Assembly (NCBI GenBank): GCA_963842575.1
Contig: CAWJGS010000007.1
Span: forward strand, 91,005-155,004
From: JACDER01 sp963842575
GTDB lineage: Bacteria; Actinomycetota; Thermoleophilia; Gaiellales; Gaiellaceae
Length of the DNA: 64,000 nt
Reading direction: 5' to 3'
How positions within the stretch are numbered: position 1 is the first letter of the stretch; each line of letters starts with the position of its first letter. A model generated the notes under the pieces. It was not told the origin of the DNA. It made no database searches and saw only the letters and a program-made list of their open reading frames with translations. The position numbers and the translations under genes were made by a program. Of this stretch, positions 62,964-64,000 are shown piece by piece.

Positions 62964-64000
62964 GCGAGCCGCGTGCTCGACGTCGACGGACTCGGTACGT
63001 CACGACGCTTCCCGATGAGCGCGGCGCGCGTGCCCGGTGGTCGACGAGGTGTCGCTTCGCGTCGACGCGCGGCGAGGTGCTGGCGCTGGTCGGCGAGTCC
63101 GGCTGCGGCAAGTCGATGACCGCGCTCTCGCATCCTGCGGCTGGTGCCGAAGCCCGGACGCGTCGACGGCGGGCGCGATCCTGCTCGACGGGCAACGACC
63201 TGCTCGACGCTGCCCGTGCCGGACGATGCGCGCGGTGCGCGGGCGCGAGGTCGCCATGATCTTCCAGGAGCCGATGACCAGCCTGAACCCGGTGCGTCAC
63301 GGTCGGCGGTCAGGTCATCGAGGCGCATCCGCGCTGCACGAGACGCGTGTCGCAAGCAGGCGGCGCGCGCGCGCACGCATCGAGCTCTTCGAGCGGGTGC
63401 GGCATTCCGGATCCAGCGCGCGCGCTTCGACGCCTATCCGCACCAGCTCTCCGGCGGCCTGAAGCAGCGCGTGATGATCGCCATGGCGCTCGCCACGCGG
63501 CCGAAGCTGCTGATCGCCGACGAGCCGACGACCGCGCTCGACGTCACGATTCAGGCGCAGATCCTCGAGCTGATGCGCGAGCTGCAGCGCGACTTCGAGC
63601 ACCGCGATCCTGCTCATCACGCACGACCTCGGCGTCGTGAACGAGCTCGCCGACCACATCGCCGTCATGTACGCCGGGCGCGTCGTCGAAGAGGGCACCG
63701 CGCACGGAGGTGCTCGGCGCACCGCGGCATCCCTACACGCGCGGGCTGCTGCGCGCCGTGCCCATCGCCGGCGCCGTGCGGGGCGAACGGCTCGCCGAGA
63801 TCGCGGGCGTGGTGCCCGCCCTGCAGGACCGTCCGAGCGGCTGCCGCTTCTCCACCCGCTGCGCGAGCGTGCTCGAGCGCTGCCGCCGCGACACGCCGGG
63901 CGACACCGTCGTCGCGGTCGGACACGTCGCGCGCTGTCACGTGGTGGCGCAGTGCGCGGGCCGAGCACCATCGCGCCCGCGAGCGCCGCCATGCCACCCA
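62960..64000 (+). pseudogene. Peptide ABC transporter ATP-binding protein (OppD/DppD), partial, frameshifted
   Basis: GTG at 62960 overlaps the oppC stop. Walker A is GESGCGKSMTALS, the Q-loop MIFQEPMTSLNPV, signature HQLSGGLKQRVMIAMALA, Walker B LLIADEPTTALDV, and the Asp-His switch LLITHDLGVV. The OppD-type C-terminal PYTRGLLRAVP and CRFSTRC Fe-S-type cysteine cluster are visible (C-x5-C spacing). It runs off the window edge at 64000. The last 500 bases are less frameshifted than the region before. Confidence 0.75.

Noticed and set aside
45526..64000. Regularly spaced insertions, as from a formatting or line-wrap error
   Set aside because: Spacing between frame slips in ftsX and dxs is irregular (about 17 to 100 bases), and some are losses rather than gains, so a fixed period is excluded.
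45526..64000. True mass pseudogenisation, as in a degenerating symbiont genome
   Set aside because: Catalytic motifs and gene order are well preserved and there are no deletions or premature mid-codon substitutions dominating; the damage is almost entirely single-base indels.
1..64000. CRISPR arrays, integrases, transposases, rRNA or defence genes
   Set aside because: No direct-repeat/spacer pattern, recombinase motif or rRNA-like sequence was seen on either strand.

Overview
The window holds two unlike pieces of DNA that meet at about 45.52 kb. Positions 1 to about 45,520 look like an actinobacterium, and I infer class Thermoleophilia (Gaiella-like). The signs are a fused F420-biosynthesis FbiC, a DUF4333-type lipoprotein, Tat and lipoprotein exports, no outer-membrane functions, heavy use of GTG starts, GTGA/ATGA gene overlaps, and many genes with a TANNNT -10 box only 6-9 nt before the start codon (leaderless transcripts). 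Positions about 45,526 to 64,000 look like a Gram-negative bacterium. The order ftsX-envC/M23-ctp-xseA-xseB-ispA-dxs-tlyA, then iscA-iscS-cysC, a TPR lipoprotein, a LolB/DUF4292-like lipoprotein and oppABCD, suggests a deltaproteobacterial, Myxococcota or Binatota lineage (inference). Nearly every gene in this second part is broken by +1/-1 frameshifts every few tens of bases, so it reads like an unpolished long-read consensus.

Layout of part 1. 1-141: start of a secreted repeat protein (minus). 178-4773: branched-chain amino-acid ABC operon livG-F-H-M-K. 4754-6105: frameshifted lipoprotein (minus). 6158-8611: fbiC. 8761-10364: lysA and a cupin (minus). 10365-12884: leuS behind what looks like a leader-peptide/terminator attenuator. 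12956-16062: comEA, comEC, holA. 16059-16325: rpsT (minus). 16430-20924: murJ, lepA and a frameshifted hemW. 20936-29418: heat-shock and RNA-metabolism cluster hrcA-dnaJ-prmA-mtaB-HIT-yqeY-NTase-phoH-ybeY-DAGK/PAP2-era. 29415-35526: a secreted protein, a TIM-barrel protein, a mannosyltransferase-like membrane protein, an amidinohydrolase (minus), a lipoprotein, a Tat-exported DyP-like protein and a GNAT enzyme. 35523-36578: PPi-type phosphofructokinase (minus). 36588-36672: tRNA-Leu(CAA). 36675-37550: an NAD(P)-binding protein and a DUF4333-like lipoprotein. 37684-43078: second branched-chain amino-acid ABC operon (livK-H-M-G-F, the mirror of the first order). 43194 to about 45,520: LarA-like racemase and a GNAT protein (minus), the latter cut by the junction.

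Within part 1 most genes are housekeeping and packed into overlapping operons. The two liv systems would import branched-chain amino acids or related compounds. No stretch over 300 bases lacks a gene. Six single-base frameshifts in otherwise intact part 1 genes, several in homopolymers, look like residual sequencing error.

I found no CRISPR array, phage, transposon or defence island. The most interesting biological signals are the candidate leuS attenuator, the cluster of probable CTG start codons, and the leaderless promoter pattern. The most important technical signal is the chimeric join with dense frameshifts after it.
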